Positions 22,101 through 33,900 of a DNA stretch of 39,790 nucleotides are shown here, in pieces; within the stretch, counting starts at the first letter, position 1; every line of letters begins with the position of its first letter. Origin of the DNA: Nephromyces sp. MM_2019 (taxonomy: Eukaryota > Apicomplexa > Aconoidasida > Nephromycida); assembly GCA_015657535.1 (NCBI GenBank), contig JADHZB010001430.1:3619-43408 (forward strand), given 5' to 3'. Under the pieces are notes generated by a model. The model searched no databases. It had not been told where the DNA came from and saw only the letters and a list, made by a program, of their open reading frames with translations. The translations under genes and the position numbers were made by a program.

Positions 22101-23925
22101 AGCAGAAAATCTAAGGAGCAGATTAAATTCACACGGCAAAAAAAATAATTTCTTGAGCACACGAAATACTCGCCGCGAGGATGATCAAGGTGGTAGCCTC
22201 TTTGAGAAGTAGATGAGCGATTAGTGGGGTTTACCGATCAAAAATTTAAAGCGAAAAACTTTACTTTTAAAAGTAAAATTGGCTTTTGATTAAATAACGT
22301 AATTTCCTTGTAAAAAATTACTTTCAAAGAAGAGGAGGGGAAAATTATGAAAAAAAAGCAAAAAACTGCATAAAAAAGGAAGTCATCACCGTTTAACCCT
22401 AAAATTTTAGAGAACAAAGGTGTACTGATAAGCTTACAAAGTATCACTCCAATCATCTGCTTCTTTAGAATGCTTCAAGGGAGGCTCAGTATAACGGAAA
22501 TCCTCAATGCTCACTGGGTTATCAGGGAAAAGCTGGAAGAAACGGCACAAATTCGCAAAAAATGGGTTATTAGCTGGATATTTGGTATGAGTAACGAAAA
22601 ACTCAGTAAGATGAAAGGCTAATGTATACGAAATTTAACTCAATACCCATTAATAATCTTTGGAGTTCGTATAGGTAGGACACTTGCTTTCGTAATTACG
22701 TTCATCAAGGGGGAAAAACAGCACCTTAGCAATCGTGTGGGAGAAAATGGCATGAGGATGAGAGAATGTAACATGGTTTGAGACCTTCGTAAGAGTGGTA
22801 TGATGTGTATGTTGGAGCAGATTAGCTGACAAAACTTCCTTTTGATAAAATCATCATTCCAACCGGCATATCATCCAATCGTTATAATCAAAAAGAGGAA
22901 ACAAGACTGTATAATTTTACGTGCATGAGGTAGACTAAAGAGAAAGAGTCCAACCGATGGCGTAAAAAAATTTCGAGAAATTCAGAAAAGGAGATTGAAT
23001 ATGTTTCTTACAACTAAATGAAACAGAAAGCTTTTGCCGCAGAATTTATACTTTTAAAACTATATTTTACAACTCTTTTTCCCCAGCCTAAAAACTAGGA
23101 AAAGGTCTTCAAAAAAGTTTTCAAAGTGACGCATTCGTGTTATATTTTTTAGCTCAAAAAAATACCATCAATTTCATCCCTTCCCCCCCCCCGGGAATCT
23201 ATGCTTTATGACACTCCTGTATTTCTACACCAAACTTTGTACGCAAGTCATACATTTCAATAGGCTAATGCTATAAAAAATTAGCACCCATTGGTTTTTC
23301 AGAGATAGTGCAAGAAAACTGAATTTAAAAGCATCAAAAGCTCAGCTTCTACCTTTGAGTAGCTCGGCAAAAAGTCGTAAAACTCAGCAATCTCATCCCT
23401 ATCTCCTATCTCGGTATGACCCTTGTCGATCATATGATGTCTAACGCCTTGGAGGGAGGAAAATCTCATCTTGCAGCTCAAACATGCATGCCCTTTCCAC
23501 AGTTTTAAACCAAGATAACGTAAGAGTCCATTTTTATCACGAAGATATTCTTCTGCGGGAATGGAAAAAGAATATTTCTTCTTCATGTAATCCAAGGCTT
23601 CGGCGGAAGAAGAGAGAATCTTGTCATCAAACAGCGAATAGTGCAGCTTGTAAGATTTCCCCTGCAAACCATGGTTTCGCAGGGAATTCTCACGCGTAAC
23701 CTCTGCAGCCAATTCCTGCTGCCTTATAGCATCTTGCGCAGCCTTTTCATCTTCCTCATGCAATTTTTGCAACGCTGCAGCTCGTTCATTGAACAATTGC
23801 TGAGAAACGGGGTGAAAACCATTTAACGATCTCTTCAAATTGAAGATATGGAAGTCAGTCTTGTGATGCGCTTTCAACTCTTGTATAGAGGGTAGATTTA
23901 TCAAGCATTTAGGACACGGATACAT
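19124..23925 (-). CDS. Rei1/ZNF622-type C2H2 zinc-finger protein, 60S ribosome maturation
   Basis: Rei1/ZNF622 proteins act in the cytoplasm on pre-60S particles, recycling shuttling factors and probing the peptide exit tunnel. Seven exons join in phase: complement(23353..23925), (22438..22532), (21816..21977), (21171..21230), (20361..20496), (19365..19407) and (19124..19182), giving 375 residues. Finger 1 is C4-x2-C7-x12-H20-x5-H26 followed by the family motif NLKRSLNGFHPVS. Finger 2 is C148-x2-C151-x12-H164-x5-H170 with VRHHMIDKGH, followed by the family's YDF motif. Then come an acidic block (DDDESDD) and the conserved LILPNGKEVPHRSVAYVYKQNF. The last two exons (LKSGLKEASNRQMYI) are less certain but fit phase and the family's GMKNN-Q-HF-like tail. 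The finger with a SKKH end that sits between these two in most homologues is not visible. Start is the first in-frame ATG giving the family N-terminus. Intron 6 contains a CA repeat and two TTTAGGG units. Confidence 0.88.
19565..19581 (+). repeat. Interstitial telomere-like TTTAGGGTTTAGGGTTT
   Basis: Two perfect TTTAGGG units plus TTT inside intron 6 of the Rei1 homologue, reading AAACCCTAAACCCTAAA on the gene's sense strand. In plants such telo-box motifs also occur in promoters and 5' UTRs of ribosome-related genes; here it lies near the 3' end, so a regulatory role is doubtful. Confidence 0.8.
20058..20213. repeat. CA-rich micro/minisatellite in Rei1 intron 6
   Basis: A (CA)n run at about 20178-20211 preceded by two imperfect units of about 47-50 bp that share CACACCAGCTCAC and ATAGGCACCAACAC. 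The nearby open frame on the minus strand (Val/Cys-rich) is a repeat artefact. Confidence 0.88.
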
Positions 23926-26900
23926 ATTCCTTAAAATAGAGATGTATACCTTTTGCAGCAATTGGTGTAAAAATTGTGACAAAAAAAACCTCGGGGTCAG
24001 TAGGAGGTGAGGATTAGGTATGTGGAAGATGAAGATTAGGGATGGGGAGAATATTAGGTATATGAAAGGTGAAGTTTAGGTATGTGGAAGATGAAGATTA
24101 GGGATGGGGAGAATATTAGGTATATGAAAGGTGAAGTTTAGGTACGTGGAAGGTGAGATTAGCCGTCTGGGGCGTGAATGTTAGCTATTTGGAGTGTGAG
24201 GATTAGCTACGTGGAAGTTAAATATTGCCTATTTCATATACCTAAACAGGGAGTTTCAAAACAAACTATATGCTACACATGAGCAAACTTGTGGCTTTAT
24301 GCTTTCATAAAGCAGAAATAAACATGAAGATCAGCTCTTTTGGCAATGACGATTTGATGAAGTCTCATCTAGTATGATGGAAGATACGGTAGTCAGTGGG
24401 CTGCATCGTCGCGTCAACTGTTTCATAATACGTCATCATCACACTACCAAAAAGACTCATCAGTGATCATACGTAGGCCTACTATCTGCCGAGCTAATAT
24501 AGCTAGCCTATATAAGCTAATAATGAGGGTCATCTCCAAAGCCTACAAAAAAAGAGCAACGGGGGAAGGAGTAGTTACCTCTTGATCTACACAGTCAAAT
24601 GGGATGTAATAAGTGAGTTAAGAGCTTGCGGTGGTGTCAGGAAGGGGTTATGATGGGTTTTTATGTGCAATATCCCCGTTTACATATGAGGGCTGCATCC
24701 TTTAATCTTTTAACTACATTTCTACGCAAACAAAGACAATTTAACATATTCTAACATCCTCTTTTTTATGTAAAAGATGTTAAATCCTTCCAGCATAACT
24801 AGAAAAAAACAAAAACTAGGTATAGTCCGTAATTCAAGAGAGATTACGAGTGCAAGCTACATTCAGGAAACCAAAATCACCTTCATGGCACTAGGAAAGC
24901 TTTCAGTGAGGGTTTCCATACCATAATTTTGGCTGTGCTTTTGTTTGAAGCGCCATGATATTTCAAAATATCATCTAAAAATTTTCTAGATGTTCACTAG
25001 AAGTAATAAACGCAAATATATAACGCACTGCTTATACTTGCTTTACGGAAATTTCATCAGAAGTAAAGCAAAGGGTATACTCCAAGGTTGCAAGGCTGAT
25101 AAACTTGTTTGCTTTACACGAGGAGACCTTTTTTTTGGGTCAGGATATACTTGAGTGTTACTTTGTGGAGTGATTAGCTTGATCTTAACAGTGCTGGTAG
25201 TAGGCCCTTTCATTATGAAATGAGTTGAAAGACATGAAACTGTTGATATCGCTCTTGTAGTCGATAATAGAGCTAGGTAAATTTTGTTATTCGGTTATTT
25301 TCGGCAATACATATATGTATGTTTCTTCCATAGATAATTTTCCTGTAGAAACCCCCATCCTTCTGGAGAAAAACAAAATACTTTTCCTAAAGTATAATTC
25401 TCCTTATAGATAGTGCCGCTCTAATTTCTCTTTTGCGCTTGCCTCATTCCCGTTAGAAGCAGTGTTCACTCCTAATTTTTCTAAATGGGAGCATACCAGG
25501 AACTGGGGTGCTTTGGCGCTGAATATGAGTTATTTTCAATGATAAAGCTTCTGCCTGAATTCGAAAATTATATGCCTTCTGCTCGCACCAAAAACCAAAG
25601 TTTTGTGAGTCTGAATCGTTTTTCCGCATTATTGGATCATAAAAGCCCCTTAATGCGTTGTAAATGCTCTGTTTGTATTAGTTGCTAGATCAATCCACTT
25701 TGTTAATACGCAAACAAAAGGAATAAGAAAAGTACTCCTGAATTGATGTTATAATTTCATAATTTGAGGTGGCTCAACCGGTTTCATCCAATTGGCGTGT
25801 TTGTATATATTCCTTCAATACTAAATACTGCTATAGTACGATATATACTGTGGAGCACATTTATAGTGCATTGACTCAGGTAAACTGTATGCATATTCTA
25901 ATTATTGGTTTATTACTAACTACCTGGTAATTCAATCCTGATTTCCACTTCATGATTCAATTCACTGTATACTCAACTAATTCTATCATTGCTGACTACC
26001 TCATAGATGATTTCAGATTTTCATTTCAACACCCTATAAACTGTATATTTAACTGGCTCCTTCACTAGCGAGCCTATCGATGATTCCGCATTTCCATCTT
26101 AACACTCTACCTTTTCAAGGTTGTAAATACTGAATTCAAATGTGCAGCAGAGCATTAAAATCATTCGCGCATAATGGACGGTGTCTTCCTCGTTAAGCCG
26201 AAGGATGTTTAACGAAACGAATTTGAAGAATTGGTAATAAAATTTGGGCTAAAAATAATTAATGAAGTAGATCTGCCCCTTGAGGGTACTAAAAAATGTT
26301 TTTTTCAAAAATATTCACGTGTGGCGCGGTAAAGCGTGCGGCTCCAAGTATCTATTGCAACCGTGATCTGCCTCGAAAAATTGTTTAAAAAAGCCCTTGT
26401 CTCTTGACTTCTTAGAAAAATTTCAATCGTAGAAGATTTTTTGAAATAGTTTTGTGTCAAGAAATACAACTTCTTCCTCCTACATCCTCAGAAATTCTGT
26501 TTATTCTTTGGAAAATGCAGTGAAAATAGAAGCTGCCGGAAATTCTGCGCCGTATTGGCCTCTTTATTTGCATTGTTTTGTAGCAACCAACATTGAACTA
26601 TTAGTATAACTGCAAGAAACTTTTGATTTTACAACAGAACGCAGCTTCCAGGCCATCTTGTTTAGTTTTTGAGACCCAAAAAATATCAAAAATTTGTGTC
26701 ACGACACATTCCAGGGTTCTTTGAGAAATATGCAGAAAGCGCTTTTTCAGCTACAAGTGCCTTAATTTTTTGACTTTTTAGGTTTTTTCGGCAATCTCTG
26801 AAGAGTGTGAAATTCCTGCCTTATCTTCCCACTTATTTTGGTCCCCCCTGCTCCAGAGCAACGCTAAAAAGAGCACTACTCAGCTTGAAAATTGTAATTA

Positions 26901-27681
26901 CTCTATAATTTTGCTTAAAGCCTCAAGAGAAAGGAGGCTGGTCCTTACGCCTGATTACTGGGTCCTAGATGATTCTGAATTTCAATCCTGTGTCTTAACC
27001 AATGTAACAAGTGTAATTTCCTCATTTGGTTATTCTATAACTATAGAGGTCGTTACTTTGAAATTCCAATACGTGGAAATTAATAGGGCATCAAAAAGTA
27101 AAATGCACACTTTAGTATACTGGTTCATCATATGTGAAAAAAGTCTGTGATTATTTAAACCTCATTTTAGTAAATTAAATTTTTTTGTAAGCTTGTAACC
27201 AAAACAGTCATTTCCAGTACTACAGGTCCAACTGAAAATTTTTTTTTAAAAGATTAGGATGCGAACACGGCAACGGACAACATTGTCCCTCTTTCTCGTA
27301 GGCTTCTGCATAACTTGGATAACCCTAGATACTTTTTGAGAACAATTCTTCGAATATGAGATATTTCGAGAAAAAGGCAAGAATTTAGTTGTTTCCAGTT
27401 TTTTATTAATAGAAAACTTCGTCCTTTGAGGATAAGCAGTCGCATTTCGCAGTTTCCCCCGCAAGTTTTGTAAAGGCATTTTTTATGCCAAAAAGCAGAA
27501 ATATAAAATGTTTTAATGAACTAGAGAGTAAAACCAAGTAAAAAATGAATAAAATTTTCTTCTTTTGCTTGATCCCAGCGAAAAACCGCTAAAAATATTT
27601 ATCATATACATAAAGCGTAAGAGCCAGTTGACTACTTTTGCCCATTTCCCAAATTACATTCTACTTGGCTTGTTTCTATAG
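23926..27681. other. 3.7-kb divergent intergenic stretch, no gene recognised
   Basis: It lies between the Rei1 homologue (minus) and plus-strand sequence leading to the CEP135-like gene. It contains the minisatellite at 24001-24230. Short ORFs (for example plus 25485-25688 and 26911-27150, and minus 27246-27479) have no recognisable domain. At least one upstream exon of the possible gene ending at 27844 should be here, but I could not place it. Confidence 0.45.
24001..24230. repeat. Nested minisatellite (about 22-bp subunits in a 62-bp unit)
   Basis: Units of about 18-22 bp each ending in TTA or ATTA, for example GGTATGTGGAAGATGAAGA followed by TTA. A higher-order 62-bp unit made of three subunits (22+18+22) occurs twice with no difference seen, then diverging single subunits continue to about 24230. 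It starts 76 bp upstream of the Rei1-homologue ATG, so it occupies its promoter or 5' UTR region. Confidence 0.9.
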
Positions 27682-27844
27682 GTGTACAGTTAGAGCCCCT
27701 AAAGAGGAAATATGCAGTTATAAAATTGCGAAGGCATTTTCACGAGCTGTCTCATTAAACCTTTACAAATCTGCTGAGTTATTAGACTTGTTGGAAAGAC
27801 AATTAAAAGTGCATGCATTGCTGAATCCTCCAAATTTATGCTAA
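27682..27844 (+). CDS. Possible terminal exon of an unidentified gene
   Basis: An open block behind a good acceptor (TTGTTTCTATAG) ending in TAA at 27842-27844. In the frame entered with phase 2 it encodes CTVRAPKEEICSYKIAKAF, then SLNLYKSAELLDLLERQLKV and ends LLNPPNLC. The composition is protein-like and amphipathic. The IAKAFSRA...LYKSAELLDLLE pattern loosely recalls helical repeats of FAST/RAP-type organelle RNA-binding proteins, but this is not more than a resemblance. No upstream exon was identified. The stop is only 133 bp before the CEP135-like ATG. Confidence 0.35.
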
Positions 27845-27977
27845 AAAACAAGCGCTTTGCAATTATTAGAGTATTAAATTACAAAATATTTTTCATTCAG
27901 AATACCCCAAGAATATTTGAAGCATTTAAAATAGTTTTTTGATAAAAATTCGATAATGCGATTGAATTTAAGTCAAC

Positions 27978-30900
27978 ATGGAGAGCGAATTAACGTCATT
28001 TTATTGCGAATTATCGCGAAGACTTAAGTGGTATGGATATGAGAGTCAACTCAGTCTGGAGTCTGCATTTCTTGTAAATCAACTTCTAAATGACGTGATC
28101 CAGGCAGTGCAGAATTTCGAGACTTTAACTGACAGGTAAATTATTTGATAAAAAAGAGAATATGAATCATTTCATTCATCAGCGGAGCTGCTATTTAATC
28201 AAAATGAGTGAGCCTTATCTATGTTTTAAAAGCCCAGAAATGCATCTGTTCTTTGAGCTCTACTTATATAACACTGAAAAAACTTGATTTTTTGAGCTTT
28301 ATTTGCAGCTCTGAAAGAACCTTTACTGCTTGCTCCAAAAAAGATATAACAAGCGACTCAGACATTTAAACATAACTTATAAATACAATATGCAAATACG
28401 TAAATTGATGAATTTTTTACTTAAATAGCATTGTAAAACAGCTCTTTTGCTCTTTTATTTACCTAATATCTTAGATTCAGGTTTTAGTTATAGGCGGAGT
28501 AAGAACATCAAAAATTGCTATGTGTCATGCATTGCCTTGCTTTAAGCTGAAATTTTTAAGTGGATTGTTTTATCTCTAAAAAAAAGTGATTTTCTACTAA
28601 AAAAGTTTCGCATTCAAATTATGATTTAAAGATTTTAAGCGATAAGCACCAAATTGCTGGTAGTTTTGCAGCTCTTAGCGCGCTTATATAATACTGTGCA
28701 GGTATTCTGAATTTTGTATTTTTTCAAGTTTTTATGAAAGTTCATCAAAAGGTTTTTTTGCGTACGTAGGCAGTGAAAAGTTGAGAAAACTTTGCAGAGC
28801 ACTTTATAAATACCAATACTTTCATCAATGATATCTAATATTGCACTTCAGATATTCACAATTAAAAAAAACTTTGACAAAAACTCAATCCTTGTACGTG
28901 GAGCGTCAGATGCAATGTTACGAGTAAGAACATGCCGCAGAGGCTTATATTCTGTATTAAGTCAGAAATCGGTAGTCAAAATTTTGGCTTAATTTCAACA
29001 GGCAAAATCCCTAGAAAACGTCAAAAATTCAATTTTTTCAGCCTTTTTTCGAGATTTAAAGCATAATTCCTCAAGATGATGATATATTCTAAAGTATTGC
29101 ATAAAGTCGTTTCAATTTTTTATTCCTAAGAAGGATAATTAATAAAGTCTTAATCAAATGATTAACAATTTTTTTAGAGTAAAACCTTTGGATATTTTAC
29201 AAAGTTTGCAGCGGTAATATAATAAATTTTTTTTTTTTAGGGTCAACTTGCCGCTTAACTTGAAGTCTTTTTATTTTATATAAAATAAATGTTATCTTTT
29301 CTATACTTTTAACTTGTAGTTTGCGTGAGAAGCTAAGGATAAAAGAATTATCTAGTGGAGCGGAAAAGGTATGTCTGATTTTATAAAAATTAAAAAACAA
29401 AAACTGGTTTTTTTTGGCTACAAATTCTCAGTTTTTATTAAATAAACCGAATATTTTTAAAATGTATTTGAAGTAAATGAATTCGAATGTTAAATAGTAG
29501 GTTTAATCTGAAAAAGTTTTCAAAATGAAAAAAAACACACTTAAGTATTGGATTATGGCTTTTGGGTGCAAATTGTAGGTCCATGGTGAAATCAGGAGTT
29601 TGAAGCTAAGCTTAGATGCTTCCCGTAAAAAAGTGGCCAATCTAGAACTTGAAATTGCCACTCTTAAGCTTAGGTAAAAACATCAAAATGATATTTTTGG
29701 GATGAAGGAAAAATTTTTGCATCTCAAAATGTTTGTGTTGCAAAAAAAAGTTGAAGATGAAAATCTTAACAGCTAAAACCAGAAAAATTTGGAAAATCAG
29801 TCTAATTTCAAGATATTCTCTGCTTATTTCATGTTTAAATTACTTTTAGAGCAAAAACTTACACAACATAGTTGGCACCCAAAAAAGATGCAAATACACA
29901 AATCGACAATTTTTTCTTGTTTTAGAGTACAAGACCAGGAAATTGAAAATAAGATGATAAAGGAGGATCATGGCACGGATACGAAAGTAATTTTTTTTTA
30001 TAAAAATTTTTTTTATTAAAAGTACTAAAGAGTTGTTTTTTTGTGTCAAATTAAAGAATAATTTTTTTACTTTTTCACGTTCGAAATAATTTTTGCTTTT
30101 GATAAAAAGCCGTTATTTATATCTATATTTAAATAGAAGCCTATAAACTCGATAAATAAGGCAGATAAAATAAAAGTAGAAAAGCAAAAAAAGGAGGAGA
30201 CTCAGCAGATTAACTCAAAAAAAGGTAAAAAATACCCATAAATGAATAAAAACCAAAACATTTTTTAAGAAAAATATTTTGTGTTTTCCTTGGACTAAAG
30301 CAATTTAATATAAAAATCCTATTTTAAAAGCTCACATATCCTTTTCTTTTTTTAGCTTCTAATAAAATAGCCGATGAGAGTGCTATGGAAGAAAAGGTAA
30401 ATCAGGATTTGCATTTTGCGATTTAAATACATGCAACTTTCACTTTTTTTTTGTTTAGAAATGCAGGAATAATACGATTTTTGGTTAAATTTTTGCTGTT
30501 TTTTTATATCAAAGGTTTCTATGCTTTAAATTGTCCACTTTAATGATTGTGGCATTATCATGAATTTTTGATATAATTATAGCCTAATATTGAAGATTTT
30601 TTGGAATTTTTTTGAAAATACCCGACACGCCTTCTTCCCAAAGCAAGCGTTTTACAAAATTAAGGCACTGTTTTGATAATGCTTTTTCCTACATTTTTGC
30701 AATAAACTTTAAAAAAAATCCATTCAAGATTTTTTTGCATTTTTTATAAAATTTGGGTTTTTCCAAACCCAGAGGTATGCACAGTTTCTATTCCTAAATA
30801 GCTTGCTGCTTTCAAACTTTTTTTTTTAGGAAAAACCAGGGTTGCAAACGGAGAAAACCTGCCCTGAGAATGCATTACTTCCGGGATATTTAAATTCTCG

Positions 30901-33900
30901 AGTTTTTGAATTATCTAAAAGGTTCTACCAAAACAAAAAGCTACAAAATTTTCAATCTTTTTATAAATCACGATAATAAGCTTAAACTGCAGATTGAACT
31001 CCAGAAAATATCTTTTCTCATTTGTTGCAAAACAAAAAGTTAAAAAACTCTTACCTCTACTTTATTAAAATTGATGCCAAATTTTTGAGGAAAAATTTGC
31101 ATTTTAATACTTTACGCAGACTAAACAGCGTGGAAGAGCTTTTAAAGCTTCAAAAAACTGCAAATAACAAAGAATCTCAAGAGAGTAAAAATGCAGACGC
31201 GGAGAATATTATCAATGCAAATGCAGAAATCAATAATGTGAGCAGAAAAAAACACCAAAATGAAGCAGAAAATAATACGCGTAATTTTTCCCTACTAAAA
31301 AAAATCAGATTTTGCAACGTATGGAGTAAAAAAAGTTTAAAATTTTTTTTTCTAGTTAAAAACTGAAAAAAACCAGCTAAAAAGCACTTTATTGGATAAG
31401 GAAATGGCTGCAAAGTCCCAGGAATGTTTAATTAATGCTCAAAAAAGCAAACACAGTGAAGAAATCAACCAAGTGTGCTTGAAAAATCAACAACTCGTTA
31501 ACGAGATTGCAGTTCAAAAAAAAAATGTTTCTTCTGTTTTGCAAGAGCTAGAGGTAAAGAAAATAATAAAATTTATGCAAAATTTCAAAAAAATACTCCG
31601 TTTTGTAGTAATTTAGACGGGAATGTTTTATTAGAAAATTTTCCATGAAAACAAAAGAGAGTAAAGGCTTGTGAATTAGGGGTTTTTGTGGTTTGAATAC
31701 AACTGCAATGTGTTCATTTTAGTAGTTTTAAAATTATTTGCTGATTTGCACGAGGCTATTCTATTTGGAGCTTATTGTGCTAAGAATTGGCAAGGTGGTT
31801 ATTTGCTAACTGGAAAAGTCTGTTTTCTAATAAACTGGTATTTTTCTTATCTTTGATTACTTTAATAGTTCTGGTTAATCTTTTTTAGCTTTGAAGGATA
31901 CAAAAATTGCCATGGGTTAAGCACACACTGCGAGAGAGTTGCATTGGTTAAACACACGCACAGTGAAAAAATGGCGTAATTTACTCACACACAGTGAGCA
32001 GAGCAACTTGCAACTCTTAAGCCCACACATATAGTGAGCAACTCACATACGCTACACACAGTCAACCACTCGCATGCATTGATTTTTAATAAGGAAAAAT
32101 TAGTTTAATTATTGCCACACACTTCAATTTTATGTTAAAATTGAATGTTTTTAACATTTTTTTTTTTCAGGATTCAAATAAGGAGCTTATTAATCATTTG
32201 GTAAACCATTGGGGGGTTGAATGAGTTTGTTTTAATGTAGAAAACCTCTTTAATCAGCGTAATAAATAAATTAAAATCATATTATTTAGGCTTTTCAAAA
32301 AATAGCCAAGCTATTGCATGGCTATATTTTAAGCAAAACAAAGATGGTTACGGGACAAATTGAAAGCTGGATCGAAAAAAATGATTTATTAAAAAGAGAG
32401 AAAGTTTCTAGTAATAGCTATGCTGAATTCATCCAGTGTTCGCTTGCAGCTGATGGTTTTGAACTGATTGAAAAACTGGAATTAATCAAGTGGAGTCCTG
32501 CGTAAGTCTTTAAGAACAATTTTTCAAAAAATTCTTTTGTAAAGGTAAAATTTATTAAGAAAAAAAGAGCGAGAGGGGGGTGGAAAAAAACGAGAAAAGG
32601 ATGAAAAACAGCACTATATCTATATTTTTGTTTTTTTCAAAACCTTGCAGTCTAATTAGACTATTTTTTTCACGCCTGCTAAGTAGTATAGGTAAAACAA
32701 ATGATATTTTAACAGCATTTCAACGCTGTTATTACTTGATTTATTTGAATATTCGCTCTTTTCTTAATGTGCATAAGTATTATTCAAGAATTTTATAAAT
32801 TTTTTTTTTCTAAAATAGCATTTAGAGCACCAAAAAATTTAATTTCATGATATTTTTTATTGCTTTCTTACTTTAGAGATTTTGATAATGTGCTAGGAAA
32901 AGCTTATAGCATAAAGTTTGTAGAGTTTTCAAACTTGAACCAGACGGAATTGGTCAATGGAGTTTATTTCAAAGAACAGGTGGTTAAAAATTTTTTTTGA
33001 CTCGTCTAAATCAGCAGTAGCCGTGGAAACATTAAAATTAATTGAAAAAAAAGCGAGAAAAAATGGTTTTTTACTTAAAAATATGTGAATTTAGTTTTTA
33101 TGCACAAAAATTTTCAAAGACAGTTTTACCATATAAAAAAAATTGAATGCTTTTTTCAGTGCATGATGATGAGTAGAATGCTCATGGGGACTATACTGAT
33201 ATTAAAAACCCTCTTTCACAGCATCTTGGATTTACAAAATAATTTGAAGGTAAATTTTTTTGTAAAATTAAATATTGTTTCCAATCTCATAAGGTTTTTT
33301 GGACGTTTTTGCCTCTTCTTGGAGAAAAAAGCACATAAAAAAGCGTATCTTCAAGTTGAGAACTAGCTAAAAGTATTTTGATAGAATCCTTTTTAAAAAA
33401 TTTTTAAATCTTCCAAATTGATTAAATTTGGAATAAAAAAAGAAGCTAAAAAGCATTAAAATGCCATTTTTTGGACAGTTTGGAAAAGATGCAACTTTAA
33501 ATTAAAATTTTTGGATACATTGTGCTACAGGCTGAAAGGCTGCGTTCTTTGAAGATTGAAGTTGAAATTACAGGCAGTAAGAGTTTTTTAATTGTTTGGT
33601 GGCTTTTAGCATTCAAATTGAGCTTCTTTACTACGTTGCTATACCTTATTTAGCCTGTCGTAAAAACTTTTTTTATTGAAAATTTTTTGTTTTTTAACCC
33701 AAATTTTTTACTTTTATTATTAATTCAAGTGTTTTTATGCAAAGAAATTTTAGCATTCTTTATCTTAAATATGTAGACAAAAATTTTTGTGTGTAGTAAT
33801 TTATTAAAGTGCCTTTTGTTTTGTATGACTTTTTGCTTTAAAAGTGCTACTTGTATCAAAAAAATTTGTACATTAAGCCCTGGAAAAAGCTGGGAATGTG

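Noticed and set aside
23926..23982. Upstream extension of the Rei1 frame
   Set aside because: It begins at a TTG; the ATG at 23925 gives the family N-terminus directly before the first zinc finger.
26911..27150. 79-codon plus ORF with LTPDYWVLDDSEF, faintly BRCT-like
   Set aside because: Only one short strip resembles a BRCT domain; no conserved glycine or tryptophan pattern around it and no splice partners found.
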